Assembly (NCBI GenBank): GCA_024689285.1
Contig: JAILDR010000123.1
Location: forward strand, 1-13,558
Direction of reading: 5' to 3'
DNA length: 13,558 bases
Source: Bacteroidales bacterium
Lineage (GTDB): Bacteria; Bacteroidota; Bacteroidia; Bacteroidales; F082
The number at the start of each line of letters is the position of its first letter. Within the stretch, counting starts at the first letter, position 1. Made by a program: the position numbers and the translations under genes. Positions 13,460 to 13,558 of the stretch are shown in pieces. Below the pieces are notes generated by a model. That model was not told where the DNA came from. It saw only the letters and a list, made by a program, of their open reading frames with translations, and did no database searches.

Positions 13460-13558
13460 ATGGTAAAAGAAAAGACAAAACCGAAAAGAAAGAGATCATG
13501 CCATCGAATTCCGGAAGAGGTAAAGATTAGCATTGCCAAAGAGCGCCACCTTGAAGGC
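13460..13558 (+). CDS. Partial gene, possibly transposase OrfA-type protein
   Basis: An ATG opens a 33-codon frame with no stop before the window edge. It begins with a very basic head (MVKEKTKPKRKR) followed by CHRIPEEVKISIAKERHLEG. This resembles the R.(Y/F)S.E.K...V.E...G opening of transposase_8/IS3 OrfA helix-turn-helix proteins. The palindrome just upstream is consistent with an insertion sequence end. With so few residues a regulator or another DNA-binding protein cannot be excluded. Confidence 0.4.
   Translation, partial: MVKEKTKPKRKRSCHRIPEEVKISIAKERHLEG

Noticed and set aside
13345..13539. 64-codon - strand frame at the right edge
   Set aside because: It overlaps the repeat block, the palindrome and the opposite-strand partial gene; its Phe-rich sequence looks like the reverse of A-rich coding DNA.

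Overview
The window looks like an accessory island of a Bacteroidales-type bacterium (Bacteroides, Prevotella or Parabacteroides relatives). Three things point there: promoter-like sites matching the Bacteroidetes TTTG / TAnnTTTG pattern, mostly weak or absent Shine-Dalgarno sites, and a DUF3987 ATPase gene with the short repeats common in that order. There is no rRNA or tRNA gene and no CRISPR array.

Layout. Positions 1-304 hold no gene I can support. A likely promoter (305-334) leads into a leader carrying TAAACG repeats and then a long, nested, strongly paired RNA (434-554) that ends in an intrinsic terminator (554-583). The first gene starts only 37 bases later. From 621 to 11443 eight genes on the + strand are packed with gaps of 1-12 bases or overlaps, so they are very probably one operon. 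In order: a lipoprotein with a von Willebrand A-like domain; a three-helix membrane protein; a tubulin/FtsZ-superfamily GTPase; a 1053-residue protein with a C-terminal actin/Hsp70-fold ATPase; a MotA/ExbB/ZorA-like channel subunit with a long coiled-coil tail; a MotB/ZorB-like subunit with an OmpA-like domain; a protein with two DUF4357-like modules; and a membrane-anchored DNA/RNA non-specific endonuclease.

How they may work together. The channel pair is built like the ZorA-ZorB proton-driven motor of the Zorya anti-phage system. The usual Zorya partners (ZorC/ZorD, ZorE, or the type III proteins) are missing. In their place are a GTPase and an ATPase of the two cytoskeletal superfamilies, a surface lipoprotein and a nuclease. 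From memory, a tubulin-superfamily protein linked with VWA and OmpA-family proteins was proposed by Makarova and Koonin as a membrane-remodelling system, so parts of this layout have precedent. The combination with an actin-fold ATPase, a ZorA-like tail, a DUF4357 protein and an anchored nuclease is, as far as I know, not a characterised system. My inference is an envelope-spanning, ion-driven machine that senses or remodels the envelope and cuts nucleic acid, possibly for phage defence. A role in competition or envelope maintenance cannot be excluded from sequence.

Right side. After a hairpin at 11683-11724 comes a visibly GC-richer, opposite-strand DUF3987 gene (11771-13204) with its own Bacteroidetes-type promoter. 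It is bracketed by inverted copies of a short ATGACT-type repeat. At the right edge an incomplete + strand reading frame (13460 onward) looks like the start of a transposase OrfA-type protein.
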